Shown piece after piece: positions 23,220 to 31,654 of a DNA stretch of 32,235 bases. The stretch is from an uncultured Clostridia bacterium (GTDB lineage: Bacteria; Bacillota; Clostridia; Oscillospirales; Oscillospiraceae): positions 1 to 32,235 of the forward strand of contig CAMNAO010000017.1 of NCBI GenBank assembly GCA_946531435.1. Direction: 5' to 3'. The translations under genes and the position numbers were made by a program. The notes beneath the pieces were generated by a model, which ran no database searches, was not told where the DNA came from, and saw only the letters and a program-made list of their open reading frames with translations. Within the stretch, counting starts at the first letter, position 1; each line of letters starts with the position of its first letter.

Positions 23220-24071
23220 ATGAGCTGTACCATTTCGGTCATAACCAGCGTATATGAGGGGAATCGCTACCTTCCCGCCCTCTGCGGGATGATGGCGAGG
23301 AATGCGGGGACCCTGGGAGAACGGGCCTCCCTAGAATACATCATTGTAAATGACAGCCCCTGGGAGAAGGTCGTCCTTCCGGAGTCGGACGGCAGCTTCT
23401 CCCTCAGCGTGATCGACAATCCGGAAAACTGCGGCATTCACAGGAGCCGGATCCGCGGCATCGCCGCGGCGAAGGGGGACTATGTCCTCATCCTCGATCA
23501 GGACGACGCCATTGAAGACGACTGCCTTCTCTCCCAGCTTGAGGCCATCGGAGACAGGGACGTGGTGGTTTCCAACGGCGTTAAGGAGCTGGACGGCGGA
23601 GATAAGAGGATCTACCGGGACCGCTGGAAGATGAGCCTTGTGAATCGGGAGATCATCTATCTTCTGGCGGCCAATCAGATCGTCTCCCCGGGTCAGTGCC
23701 TCCTGCGGAAAAACGCGATTCCAGCCGCCTGGCTGGAAAATCCCATGGAAAAAAACGGGTCGGACGACCTGTTCCTTTGGCTCCTGTATCTTGAACGGGG
23801 AACGCGGTTTGCCCTGAATCCCCGTTCCCTCTACGTCCATAAGCAGGTAGGCGACAATCTCTCCAACGATTTGCGCAAGATGTGCGAGTCGGATCGGGAG
23901 ATGTGTGAGATCCTGGAACGGAAGGGCCTGCTTTCTCCACGGTCCCTTGGCCGGAGAAGGCGGATGGTCGCCTTTATTGCCGCATCGGGCTACACCCAGA
24001 AGATCACGCTCCCCCTGCTGCTGGCATATCCGGACGTAATATTGGTGAAGCTTTTTGCCTATTTTATCTGA
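23220..24071 (+). CDS. Glycosyltransferase family 2
   Basis: This 283-residue GT-A fold transferase probably adds one sugar to the repeat unit on the cytoplasmic face. ISVITSVYEGNRYL is the GT2 start, IIVNDSP replaces the usual VDDGSxD, and LILDQDDAIEDD is the metal-binding DxD region. NCGIHRSRIRGIAAAKGDY is the conserved stretch between them. It ends with a weakly hydrophobic segment (LPLLLAYPDVILVKLFAYFI) that may touch the membrane. The ATG with GAGGT 8 bases before it is preferred over an upstream frame start five codons earlier. The sugar is not known. Confidence 0.88.
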   Translation: MSCTISVITSVYEGNRYLPALCGMMARNAGTLGERASLEYIIVNDSPWEKVVLPESDGSFSLSVIDNPENCGIHRSRIRGIAAAKGDYVLILDQDDAIEDDCLLSQLEAIGDRDVVVSNGVKELDGGDKRIYRDRWKMSLVNREIIYLLAANQIVSPGQCLLRKNAIPAAWLENPMEKNGSDDLFLWLLYLERGTRFALNPRSLYVHKQVGDNLSNDLRKMCESDREMCEILERKGLLSPRSLGRRRRMVAFIAASGYTQKITLPLLLAYPDVILVKLFAYFI

Positions 24072-24113
24072 GGACCCCGGCCCCTGCGGCCAGGGACCCG
24101 AAAGGAGCATGGG

Positions 24114-25022
24114 ATGGACTTGTGCGTCCTGATGTCCGTATATAACGGAAGCAAATACCTGACCCAGCAGCTCGACAGCATTTTTTCTCAGGAGACCGGA
24201 TGCCGTATCCGAGTGCTTCTGCGGGATGACTGCTCCTCGGACGGATCGGTTGCGCTGGTGAAGCGCTATGCCCGGGAGAAGGGGCGGGAGATCACCGTCA
24301 TCGAGGGAGAGAATCTGGGCCCGGCGGCAAGCTTCTTTTCCCTTATCCGGCAGTGCCCGGAGGCGGATTTTTACGCTTTTTCCGACCAGGATGACGTCTG
24401 GCTCCCCGGAAAGGTGGAGGCGGCGGCGCCCCGCCTGTCTTCCGCGTCGCCTGTGCTGTGGCTGTCCAATTTCCATGTGACGGACGAAAACCTTGCCGTG
24501 ATGAAAAGCTGCGCGCTGAAAAAGCCGGAAACCGACCCGGCCCGGATCCTGTTTTACAACAATGTGCCCGGATGCGTCATGATGTTCAACCGGGCCCTCC
24601 TCATCGCCATGCGGGAGCTGGACATGCAGCAGTTCCGCATGCACGATATTCTGGCCCTGGATGTGGCCGCCCTTGTGGGGGAGATCGTCTTTGATGAACG
24701 GCCTTTTCTGCTCTATCGCCAGCACCAGAGCAATGCCCTGGGCTTCGGCAACAAGAAGATCCGCGTCGGGAAATGGCTGCGCGATAAGCTCCGGCTTTTG
24801 AAAGCGGGTGAGGATTATCACGTGGCGGACTACGCCGCCAGGGCCCTTCAATGCTTCGGCGACCGGCTCCGGCGGGAGGACAGGGATCGGCTCGGGATGA
24901 TCGCGGCCTATAAAGAGGGCCTATTCCAGACGCTGCGGCTTCTTCGCAGCGATTTTACCCACGATGGGTTCAACAGGACCAGCGTTTCCATTCGCTGCAA
25001 GATCGCCCTTCGCTATTTTTGA
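24114..25022 (+). CDS. Glycosyltransferase family 2, rhamnosyltransferase-like
   Basis: This 302-residue protein shows DLCVLMSVYNGSKYL, LLRDDCSSDG (Asp38-Asp39), ENLGPAASFFSLI, and AFSDQDDVWLPGK (DxD region 90-100). The combination DDCSSDGT-like, NLGxxxSFF and SDQDDVW, with a later MHD and RQHQSNALG, is typical of enzymes often annotated as alpha-1,3-rhamnosyltransferases in Firmicutes loci. The dTDP-sugar gene at the right edge of the window agrees with rhamnose as donor, but this is inference. The ATG has AAAGGAG upstream. Confidence 0.87.
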   Translation: MDLCVLMSVYNGSKYLTQQLDSIFSQETGCRIRVLLRDDCSSDGSVALVKRYAREKGREITVIEGENLGPAASFFSLIRQCPEADFYAFSDQDDVWLPGKVEAAAPRLSSASPVLWLSNFHVTDENLAVMKSCALKKPETDPARILFYNNVPGCVMMFNRALLIAMRELDMQQFRMHDILALDVAALVGEIVFDERPFLLYRQHQSNALGFGNKKIRVGKWLRDKLRLLKAGEDYHVADYAARALQCFGDRLRREDRDRLGMIAAYKEGLFQTLRLLRSDFTHDGFNRTSVSIRCKIALRYF

Positions 25023-25040
25023 CGCCGGGAGAGAAGTGCC

Positions 25041-26183
25041 ATGAAGCTGTTTGAAGCGGTCAGCGTGCTGAGCTATGGGATCTCGGCGCTGATCCCCAAA
25101 AAGAAAAACCGCTGGGTCTTCGGCGCGTGGTTTGGGACCGCGGTATCCGACAATACCAAAGCGCTCTATGATTATGTGGCGGCGGAGCATCCGGAGATCG
25201 AACGGATCTGGGTGGCCCGGGAGCCGGAGAAGGTGAAGCTTCCCGGCTGTATCGTCATAAAACGCAACTCCCTGAAGAGCCTGCCCTATCTTCTCACGGC
25301 CCGGGTGGCGGTGATGAACCAGGGCTTTGGCGACCTTGCTGCTGTCAACCTTCTGGGCGGCGTCTTCCGAACCCAGCTCTGGCACGGGGTGGCCTGGAAG
25401 AAGATCGGCAGGGACGCGTATCCCGCCCTGAAGGGGTTGGAGGCCCGGGTGTTTTCCCTGGAAAATACATACGACCTGTATATCGCCCCGTCCCGGCGCT
25501 ACGCCGAATCGGTGAAGAGCGCCTTCGGCGCAAAGGAGGAGGAGATCCTGCTCTGTGGGCAGCCCCGGAACGAAGGACTCTTTTCCCCCGCCTTCCTGGC
25601 GGAGAGCCGCCGCGGCGTGGAGGAGGCCCTGGGGGTCCGGGGGAAGCGGCTTATCGTCTATATGCCCACCTTCCGGGACAAGACGGCGGAGGTTTTCAGC
25701 TTTCACACGCTGGAGGGTGATCCGCGCTTTCAGGCCCTGGCGAAAAAATACAACTTCGTCGTGGTGGAAAAGCTGCATTTCAAGAGCGGACAGCAGCAGG
25801 AGGGAGAGACCGGGGAGAGGCTGGTCTATGGACTGCCCGGCGCGGACGCGGCGCAGCTTCTGGGGGCGGCAGATCTTTTGGTCACCGACTACTCCAGCTG
25901 CTTCTTCGACTATCTCATCACCGACCGCCCCATCATCCACTACGCCTACGACTATGACTATTATAAGAACAAGGATCGGGGCCTCTATTACGACATCGAT
26001 GAGGTAGCCGCCGGCACGGTGGCCGGGGATACGGCTGAGCTATTAAAAGCCCTGGAGGCGAACCTGGCGGGCGACCCCTGCCGGGAGCGGCGGGCGGAGA
26101 TCCGGGAACGGTTTATCACCTTTGAGTCTGCGGATAACAGCCGCAGGATCTTTGAGGCGATCGAAAAGCGCCTGGGGCGCTGA
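25041..26183 (+). CDS. CDP-glycerol glycerophosphotransferase (TagB/TagF family)
   Basis: This 380-residue GT-B-like enzyme transfers glycerol phosphate from CDP-glycerol to an acceptor. Family motifs are QLWHGVAWKKIG (usually QxWHGTPLKKxG), YIAPSRRYAE, LCGQPRNE, VYMPTFRD, LLVTDYSSCFFDYLITDRP, and YDYDYYKNKDRGLYYD. The start MKLFEAVSVLSYGISALIP is a short amphipathic membrane-associating segment. It lies just before the gene for the fused CDP-glycerol-forming enzyme, so donor and transferase are paired. It probably decorates or links the polysaccharide with glycerol phosphate, as one unit (TagB-like) or several; the length favours a single-domain TagB-like enzyme. Confidence 0.9.
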   Translation: MKLFEAVSVLSYGISALIPKKKNRWVFGAWFGTAVSDNTKALYDYVAAEHPEIERIWVAREPEKVKLPGCIVIKRNSLKSLPYLLTARVAVMNQGFGDLAAVNLLGGVFRTQLWHGVAWKKIGRDAYPALKGLEARVFSLENTYDLYIAPSRRYAESVKSAFGAKEEEILLCGQPRNEGLFSPAFLAESRRGVEEALGVRGKRLIVYMPTFRDKTAEVFSFHTLEGDPRFQALAKKYNFVVVEKLHFKSGQQQEGETGERLVYGLPGADAAQLLGAADLLVTDYSSCFFDYLITDRPIIHYAYDYDYYKNKDRGLYYDIDEVAAGTVAGDTAELLKALEANLAGDPCRERRAEIRERFITFESADNSRRIFEAIEKRLGR

Positions 26184-26191
26184 GGAGGAAT

Positions 26192-27712
26192 ATGGCGAAA
26201 ATCGGAATTTTAGGCGCGGGCACCTGGGGCGTCGCGCTGGCGGGCATGCTGACAAAGACCGGCCACGACGTGACGGTCTGGTCGGCCCTGCCCCAGGAAA
26301 TCACGGAATTGAGCGAAACCCGGAGGCACAAGAACCTTCCGGGCATGGTGATCCCGGAGGAGACCCGGTTTACGGCCTCTATTGAGGAGGCCTGCCGGGG
26401 GAAGGAGCTGCTGGTTTTTGCCGTTCCCTCGGTCTACCTCAGAGGCACCGCGGCGGCAGCGGCCCCCTTCCTTTCGGAGGATCAGATCCTGGTGGACGTG
26501 GCCAAGGGGCTGGAGCCGGATACGCTCTACACCATGACCCAGGTGATCCGGGATGAGCTTCGCCGGCATGGCATCACCCGGGCCCCCCTGGTGGCGCTCT
26601 CCGGCCCCACCCATGCGGAGGAGGTGGCGGTGGGCCTGCCCACCACCATCGTGTCCGCATGTACCGACGCCCAGGTGGCGGAGAAGGTGCAGCGGATCTT
26701 CATGAATCCCATCTTCCGGGTCTATACCAACCCGGATGTGGAGGGCGTGGAGCTCTGCGGCGCGGTGAAGAACATCATCGCCCTGGCGGCGGGCATCGCT
26801 ACCGGCCTGGGCTACGGAGACAACGCCCGGGCGGCCCTCATAACCCGGGGCATGGCGGAGCTGACCCGGCTGGGGGTGGCCATGGGCTGCTATGAACAGA
26901 CCTTCTCCGGCCTCGCAGGGGTCGGCGACCTCATCGTCACCGCCACCAGCCGTCACAGCCGCAACAACCGCTGCGGCACCCTCATCGGGCAAGGCGTTCC
27001 GCCGGAGGAGGCGGTGCGCCAGGTGGGGATGGTGGTGGAAGGAATCAACGCCCTTCCTGCCACCTTGCAGCTAAAGAAGCGCTACGGGGTGGACATGCCC
27101 ATTGTGGAGGCGGTGGAGGCCGTGCTCCATGGGGGCGTTGCGCCCAGGGACGCGGTCTATGAGCTCATGACCAGGGAGCGGCGGAATGAGATCGGCTCCT
27201 CGGAGCTCATGGTGGTATATGAACATACGATCTTACAGAACAGGAGAACCTCTGACATGAAACGTGTAATCACTTACGGAACCTTTGACCTTTTGCACTA
27301 TGGCCACATCAACCTTTTGAGAAGGGCAAAGGCCCTGGGGGACTACCTTATCGTCGTTCTTTCCTCCGATGAATTCAACTGGAACGAAAAGCACAAAAAG
27401 ACCTATTTTACCTATGAGCAGCGCAAGCAGCTTCTGGAATCCATCCGCTATGTGGATCTTGTCATTCCCGAGGAGAACTGGCAGCAGAAGCGCTCGGATA
27501 TGCACGAATACCATGTGGATACCTTTGTCATGGGCGACGACTGGCGGGGCAAATTCGATTTCCTGAAGGAGGAGGGCGTGGAGGTGGTCTATCTTCCCCG
27601 TACCCCCGAGATCAGCAGCAGCCAGATCAAGAAGGATCTCTATGACGCCGCAGGGGCCGAGGGTGAGAGTCAGACCACCCATGACGACATCAACACCGAT
27701 CCGAAGGAGTGA
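26192..27712 (+). CDS. Fusion of glycerol-3-phosphate dehydrogenase (GpsA) and glycerol-3-phosphate cytidylyltransferase (TagD)
   Basis: One uninterrupted 506-residue frame joins two complete enzymes. Residues 1-332 are GpsA: NAD(P) loop GAGTWG (8-13), SGPTHAEEV, catalytic Lys193 in GAVKNIIALAAG, GLGYGDNARAALITRG, ending at the usual LMTRERRNE. Residues 333-355 form a linker. Residues 356-about 490 are TagD: MKRVITYGTFDLLHYGHIN with the HxGH-type nucleotide site (369-372), YEQRKQLLESIRYVD, VMGDDW, and RTPEISSSQIK. Together they would reduce DHAP to sn-glycerol-3-phosphate and activate it to CDP-glycerol for the adjacent glycerophosphotransferase. At residue 356 an in-frame ATG (27257) has AGGAG 10 bases upstream, so a separate TagD may also be made. 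The first ATG has GAGGAG before it. Two genes joined by loss of a stop codon is the likely origin. Confidence 0.93.
   Translation: MAKIGILGAGTWGVALAGMLTKTGHDVTVWSALPQEITELSETRRHKNLPGMVIPEETRFTASIEEACRGKELLVFAVPSVYLRGTAAAAAPFLSEDQILVDVAKGLEPDTLYTMTQVIRDELRRHGITRAPLVALSGPTHAEEVAVGLPTTIVSACTDAQVAEKVQRIFMNPIFRVYTNPDVEGVELCGAVKNIIALAAGIATGLGYGDNARAALITRGMAELTRLGVAMGCYEQTFSGLAGVGDLIVTATSRHSRNNRCGTLIGQGVPPEEAVRQVGMVVEGINALPATLQLKKRYGVDMPIVEAVEAVLHGGVAPRDAVYELMTRERRNEIGSSELMVVYEHTILQNRRTSDMKRVITYGTFDLLHYGHINLLRRAKALGDYLIVVLSSDEFNWNEKHKKTYFTYEQRKQLLESIRYVDLVIPEENWQQKRSDMHEYHVDTFVMGDDWRGKFDFLKEEGVEVVYLPRTPEISSSQIKKDLYDAAGAEGESQTTHDDINTDPKE
27242..27259 (+). promoter_or_regulatory. Possible internal ribosome site and start for a separate TagD product
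   Basis: AGGAG (27242-27246) lies 10 bases before the in-frame ATG at 27257, exactly where a free-standing cytidylyltransferase would begin (MKRVITYGTFD). This supports either a relic of two genes or a second, shorter product of about 151 residues. Confidence 0.5.
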
Positions 27713-27717
27713 ATGCT

Positions 27718-28971
27718 GTGCTTTCACACGGCAGAATGAAGCGGGACGGCCTGTACTATCTGGGGCTAGCCATCTACTGCCTCTCCCTGAACCTGCAGTA
27801 TTCCTACGCCTACAACCTCTGGAGCGTAAGCGGCAGCGGCATGGTCAAGGTGCTGCAGCTCATGCGGTACGGGGCCTATTTGCTCTGCCTTCTGCGCTTT
27901 CTCTCCACGAGAAAGCTGACGCCCGCCCTGCTGTTTTTCACAGCGGCGATGCTGCTGGCCGCCCTCTATGCGGCGGTCACGGGCTCTGACCGTTCCCCCA
28001 TCTTCCATTTCCTGGTGCTGTTCTGCGGCATGGGGGTGGATTTCAAACGGTGCGTGAAGCTGTTTTTCGGGATCCAGCTCGTTACCTTCGGCTTCTATCT
28101 GCTGTCCGCCGCCCTGGGCCTCTGGGGGAGCGGCTATGACCTGTCGCAGCCCGGCAGAAAGCGCTACTATCTGGGCTATGGCTGGGTGAACCGGGCCTCC
28201 TACTGCTGGTTTTTCATCACCCTTGAGCTCCTGTATCTGAAGAAGGGGCGGCTGCGCCCCCTCCTCATGGCGGGGCTGGCCGGGATGAACCTTGCGATTT
28301 TCCTTTTAACAAATACAGCCTTCTCCATGCTGATGACCTTCTTTACGCTGGCGCTGTCGGCGGCCTATCAGCTGGAGCGGCTGGCGCTGCGGCGCAGACG
28401 CCTCCCGGATAAGCGGCGGCTGGGCCGCGTGCTGGTGCTGCTGTTTTTGGTGACTGTTCTCATCGGCGTCGGGCTCCCCTTTGTCTTTACCTGGGCAAGT
28501 CCGCTGATGCAGCGGCTGAACCGCCTGACGAATTTCCGCCTCTCCCTGGGACAGACGGCGATCCGGCGCTACGGGGTGCACCTGGGGGGAAACAAGCTGA
28601 CCTGGGTGGGCTCCAGCTCTCTTCTCCTGGGCATCGGCGACGCCACGGAGTATTTCTATGTGGACAGCGGATTTCTGCAGTTCGCCCTTTCCTACGGGCT
28701 CCTGTTTACCGGCTTTTTGGTGCTGATCTATCTCTATTCGCTGAAAAAGGCGGCGGAGAAGGGCGAATACAGCCTGGCGGTGTGCCTCATGATCCTGAGC
28801 GTCCTCTTCATCTTTGAGCCCTATGTGGTGGACTTCGCCTACAATCCCTTTGTTTTCTATTTCGTCTCCCTGCTGACTCCGGACTTCCTCTCGCGCTTTG
28901 TCCGGTGGAGGGGACGGCTTCCGGCGGCGCGGAGCGATCCGCCGAAAGCAGGAAAGGAACAGATGCTATGA
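27718..28971 (+). CDS. Second polymerase/ligase-like polytopic membrane protein
   Basis: This 417-residue protein has about ten hydrophobic segments and a large loop near residues 265-310 (LMQRLNRLTNFRLSLGQTAI, YGVHLGGNKLTW, FYVDSGFLQFALSYGLL). The arrangement GR/FRLSLGQ, GVHLxG and VDSGFLQ...YG is the pattern of Wzy-type polymerases and O-antigen-ligase-like proteins. It is a second such protein in this locus, besides the one at its start. GTG 27718 is preferred because AAGGAG lies 8 bases upstream; GTG 27709 overlaps the previous stop and ATG 27736 lacks an RBS. The stop overlaps the next ATG (ATGA), so translation of the flippase is coupled. Confidence 0.75.
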   Translation: MLSHGRMKRDGLYYLGLAIYCLSLNLQYSYAYNLWSVSGSGMVKVLQLMRYGAYLLCLLRFLSTRKLTPALLFFTAAMLLAALYAAVTGSDRSPIFHFLVLFCGMGVDFKRCVKLFFGIQLVTFGFYLLSAALGLWGSGYDLSQPGRKRYYLGYGWVNRASYCWFFITLELLYLKKGRLRPLLMAGLAGMNLAIFLLTNTAFSMLMTFFTLALSAAYQLERLALRRRRLPDKRRLGRVLVLLFLVTVLIGVGLPFVFTWASPLMQRLNRLTNFRLSLGQTAIRRYGVHLGGNKLTWVGSSSLLLGIGDATEYFYVDSGFLQFALSYGLLFTGFLVLIYLYSLKKAAEKGEYSLAVCLMILSVLFIFEPYVVDFAYNPFVFYFVSLLTPDFLSRFVRWRGRLPAARSDPPKAGKEQML

Positions 28972-30404
28972 AGCTCTGGAACCGATACCGGGCAATGCCC
29001 GTTCAGACCAAGGCCTCCCTCTGGTATACCGTCTGCAACTTCTTTCAGAAGGGGATCTCTTTTATCGTGGTCCCCATCTATGTGCGGCTCATCTCCACGG
29101 CGGAGTACGGAGAATGGACGGTATTCCAGTCCTGGCGGGATGTGCTCATCATCTTCGCCTCCTTAAACCTCTATGCCGGGGTTTATACCAAGACCCTGGT
29201 GGACAACAGGGACGACCGGGACCGCTATACCGCCAGCATGCAGGGCCTGGGCACGGTGGTCTCTCTGGGGATGCTGGTCCTCTACGGGCTGACCCGGGAG
29301 TGGGTGAACCGGCTTCTTGAGTTGGATACCCCCTTTGTCCTGCTGCTCTTTCTGTATTTCATCGTCTATCCCGCCTTCGGTTTCTGGAGCACGCGGCAGC
29401 GGGTGGAATACCGGTATAGGCCTATGGTGGCGGTGACCGTGGTGATCTCCGTCCTGACCCCCACGGTGAGCCTTCTGCTTCTCAGATACACCGATCTTCG
29501 CGCCCGCGCGCTGATCCTGGGCTTTCTCCTGGTGCAGTGCGCTGTGGGCCTCCTCTTCTATATCCGGCATTTCTGGAAGGGGCGCTGCTTTTATGACAGG
29601 GCTTACTGGCGCTACGCCCTGCGGTTCAATATCCCTCTCATTCCCCACTATCTCAGCCTTATCGTGCTGGGCCAGTCGGACCGGCTTATGATCCGGTATT
29701 ACTGCGGGAAGAGTGACGCCGGCATTTATAGCTTCGCCTATCAGATCGCCACGGTGATGAATGTGCTGCTGGCTGCCATCAACGGGTCCCGGGTACCTTG
29801 GAGCTACGAGCAGCTGAAGGCCCGGATTTACGGTCCCCTGCGGAAAATCTCCAACGGGCTGGCGGTGCTGATGGGCGCCATCACGCTGATGGCGGCCATG
29901 GTCGCGCCGGAGATCATCCTCATCCTGGGCAAACCGGAATATCAGCCCGCCACCACGGTGATCCCCATCGTGGCCCTGGGCGTCTATTTCACCTACTGCT
30001 ATGACATGTTCTGCACCGTGGAGTTCTATTACGGCGCCACGGGCTATGTGATGATCGCCTCCGTGGTGGGCGCCCTCACCAACGTGGTGCTGAACGCCCT
30101 GCTCATTCCCAGATACGGCTTCATTGCGGCGGCCTATACCACACTGGTGAGCTATATTTCCTTCATGCTGATGCACTATGTCTTCATGCACCGGGTGATG
30201 AAGAGGGAGGGCATTCAGGGGGAGATCTATGACATCCGTTTCATCGTCCTCTTCTCTCTGGGGCTCAGCGCTGTGGTGTTCGCGGTGATGCCCACCTATC
30301 GGCTGCCGCTTCTGCGCTATGGCCTTATTCTGGCGCTTGTGGCGGTGATGGCGGCCTTCCGCAAGAAGCTCATGGAGCTTGTGATGACGATGAAGAAAAA
30401 ATAA
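28968..30404 (+). CDS. Wzx-like polysaccharide flippase
   Basis: This 478-residue membrane protein of the MOP exporter superfamily has 12-14 hydrophobic segments. It would move lipid-linked repeat units across the cytoplasmic membrane. The start (KASLWYTVCNFFQKGISFIVVPIYVRLISTAEYGEWTVF, quoted here only as the stretch beginning ASLWYTVCNFF) matches the polysaccharide biosynthesis family with its conserved P.....L.....YG.. pattern. Later IPLIPHYLS and LGQSDRLMIRYYCGKSDAG match as well. The ATG overlaps the stop of the polymerase-like gene by four bases and is preceded by AGGAAAGGAA. No Walker motif or other domain is present. Confidence 0.9.
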   Translation: MKLWNRYRAMPVQTKASLWYTVCNFFQKGISFIVVPIYVRLISTAEYGEWTVFQSWRDVLIIFASLNLYAGVYTKTLVDNRDDRDRYTASMQGLGTVVSLGMLVLYGLTREWVNRLLELDTPFVLLLFLYFIVYPAFGFWSTRQRVEYRYRPMVAVTVVISVLTPTVSLLLLRYTDLRARALILGFLLVQCAVGLLFYIRHFWKGRCFYDRAYWRYALRFNIPLIPHYLSLIVLGQSDRLMIRYYCGKSDAGIYSFAYQIATVMNVLLAAINGSRVPWSYEQLKARIYGPLRKISNGLAVLMGAITLMAAMVAPEIILILGKPEYQPATTVIPIVALGVYFTYCYDMFCTVEFYYGATGYVMIASVVGALTNVVLNALLIPRYGFIAAAYTTLVSYISFMLMHYVFMHRVMKREGIQGEIYDIRFIVLFSLGLSAVVFAVMPTYRLPLLRYGLILALVAVMAAFRKKLMELVMTMKKK

Positions 30405-30418
30405 AGGAGGCCGAACGC

Positions 30419-31591
30419 TTGAAAGGCTTAAAAAAAGACATAACCTTTATCTATATGGACAACGCAGAGAAGGCTATGTATCGCCCCATCGCCCAGGAGG
30501 CGGAGCGGCGGGGCTATCAGGTCCGCCTTACCGACGACAAATTTGCAAAATGCGAGATCGGCTTCTACTGCCAGCACATCAATTTTCCCCAGTTCAGCCG
30601 CTTCTCCTTCATCATGCTCCACGACATTATCCAGCAGTACGGGAACTGGCCGGATCTCTGGCTCAGGGAGCCCTGGAACAAGTATGACGTGGGCATCCTT
30701 CCCAGCAACCAGTGGGTGGAGAACTGGCAGCAGTGCTCCCAATACTACTATGCCAATCCCCGGCTGGGCATGTACCAGGTGGGCTGGCCCAAGGCGGATG
30801 CCTATGTGGGCATCGACCGGGCGGCGTACCGGGCGGAATTCAACGCCAAATATGGTCTGGATAACTCGAAAAAGACCATTCTCTACGCCCCCTCCTGGGA
30901 GAATGACGGCAAGCAGGATGATTTTGTTCGGGCCATGCAGACGCTGGATGTGAACATCCTAATCAAGCAGGCCTCCCTGGATCCCAACTACTCACCGGCC
31001 TTCCGGGATATGTATAACGCCATTGAGGAGATGCGGGAGAAGCACAAAGATCTGCCCGGCGTCTTTATCCTGGAGCCGGCTACCAACATCTTTGAGGCCA
31101 TCATGGCCTGTGACGCCCTGGTCTCCGACGAGTCCTCCACCATGTGTGAGGCGGTGATGATGGGGATCCCGGCGGTCTCGGTCTCCAACTGGCTGATCCC
31201 GGATGTGACCCCCAAGCGCTTCCCCCGGTGCGACTATGACTTCGTGCTGATGACGACGAAGGAGGAGCTGGCCGACTTTATTCGGGACCTCCTGCAAAAC
31301 TACGATGAGATCCTGAAGCAGGTGGATGGTTTCCGGGTGCGGACCTTCGGCAACATGGGCAACTGCGCCGGAATGATCATGGATATGGTGGATGACTGTG
31401 TGGCGGATCGGCCCATCCGGTATCCCCGGCTCCAGCCGGCGAAGCGGCAGCCTGTGCCGGCAAAGCGATTGGCCTTCCATCTGAAGGAGGGGGTCAAGCG
31501 CGAGGTCTATTGGAATTATGTCCAGCGCAATAAGACCGTCGCTGTTCTGTGGAAGGCCGCCCGGTCGGTCAAGAAAAAGCTCCTGGGCTGA
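30419..31591 (+). CDS. CDP-glycerol glycerophosphotransferase-like protein
   Basis: This 390-residue cytoplasmic protein has the C-terminal GT-B half of the Glyphos_transf family: ILYAPSWENDGKQDD, VFILEPATNIFEAIMACDALVSDESSTMCEAVMMGIPAVSV (quoted in part: ACDALVSDESSTMCEAV), and FIRDLLQNYDEILKQ. The N-terminal half (IGFYCQHINFPQFSRFSFIMLHD) is less typical, with the family His region read as LHDIIQQYGNW. It is distinct from the TagB-like protein upstream and may use another polyol phosphate or acceptor. The start is TTG, supported by AAGGAGG 8 bases upstream, with no better ATG nearby. The C-terminus is basic (RSVKKKLLG), suited to membrane binding. Confidence 0.75.
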   Translation: MKGLKKDITFIYMDNAEKAMYRPIAQEAERRGYQVRLTDDKFAKCEIGFYCQHINFPQFSRFSFIMLHDIIQQYGNWPDLWLREPWNKYDVGILPSNQWVENWQQCSQYYYANPRLGMYQVGWPKADAYVGIDRAAYRAEFNAKYGLDNSKKTILYAPSWENDGKQDDFVRAMQTLDVNILIKQASLDPNYSPAFRDMYNAIEEMREKHKDLPGVFILEPATNIFEAIMACDALVSDESSTMCEAVMMGIPAVSVSNWLIPDVTPKRFPRCDYDFVLMTTKEELADFIRDLLQNYDEILKQVDGFRVRTFGNMGNCAGMIMDMVDDCVADRPIRYPRLQPAKRQPVPAKRLAFHLKEGVKREVYWNYVQRNKTVAVLWKAARSVKKKLLG

Positions 31592-31654
31592 CGCCCTTTG
31601 AAGAGCGCCCTTTCCCGGTTAATCAAGATCCATATTTGATAGGAGAGACGGAGT

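Noticed and set aside
27709..27718. GTG 27709 as start of the second polymerase-like gene
   Set aside because: It is part of the AAGGAG ribosome site itself; GTG 27718 has proper spacing.
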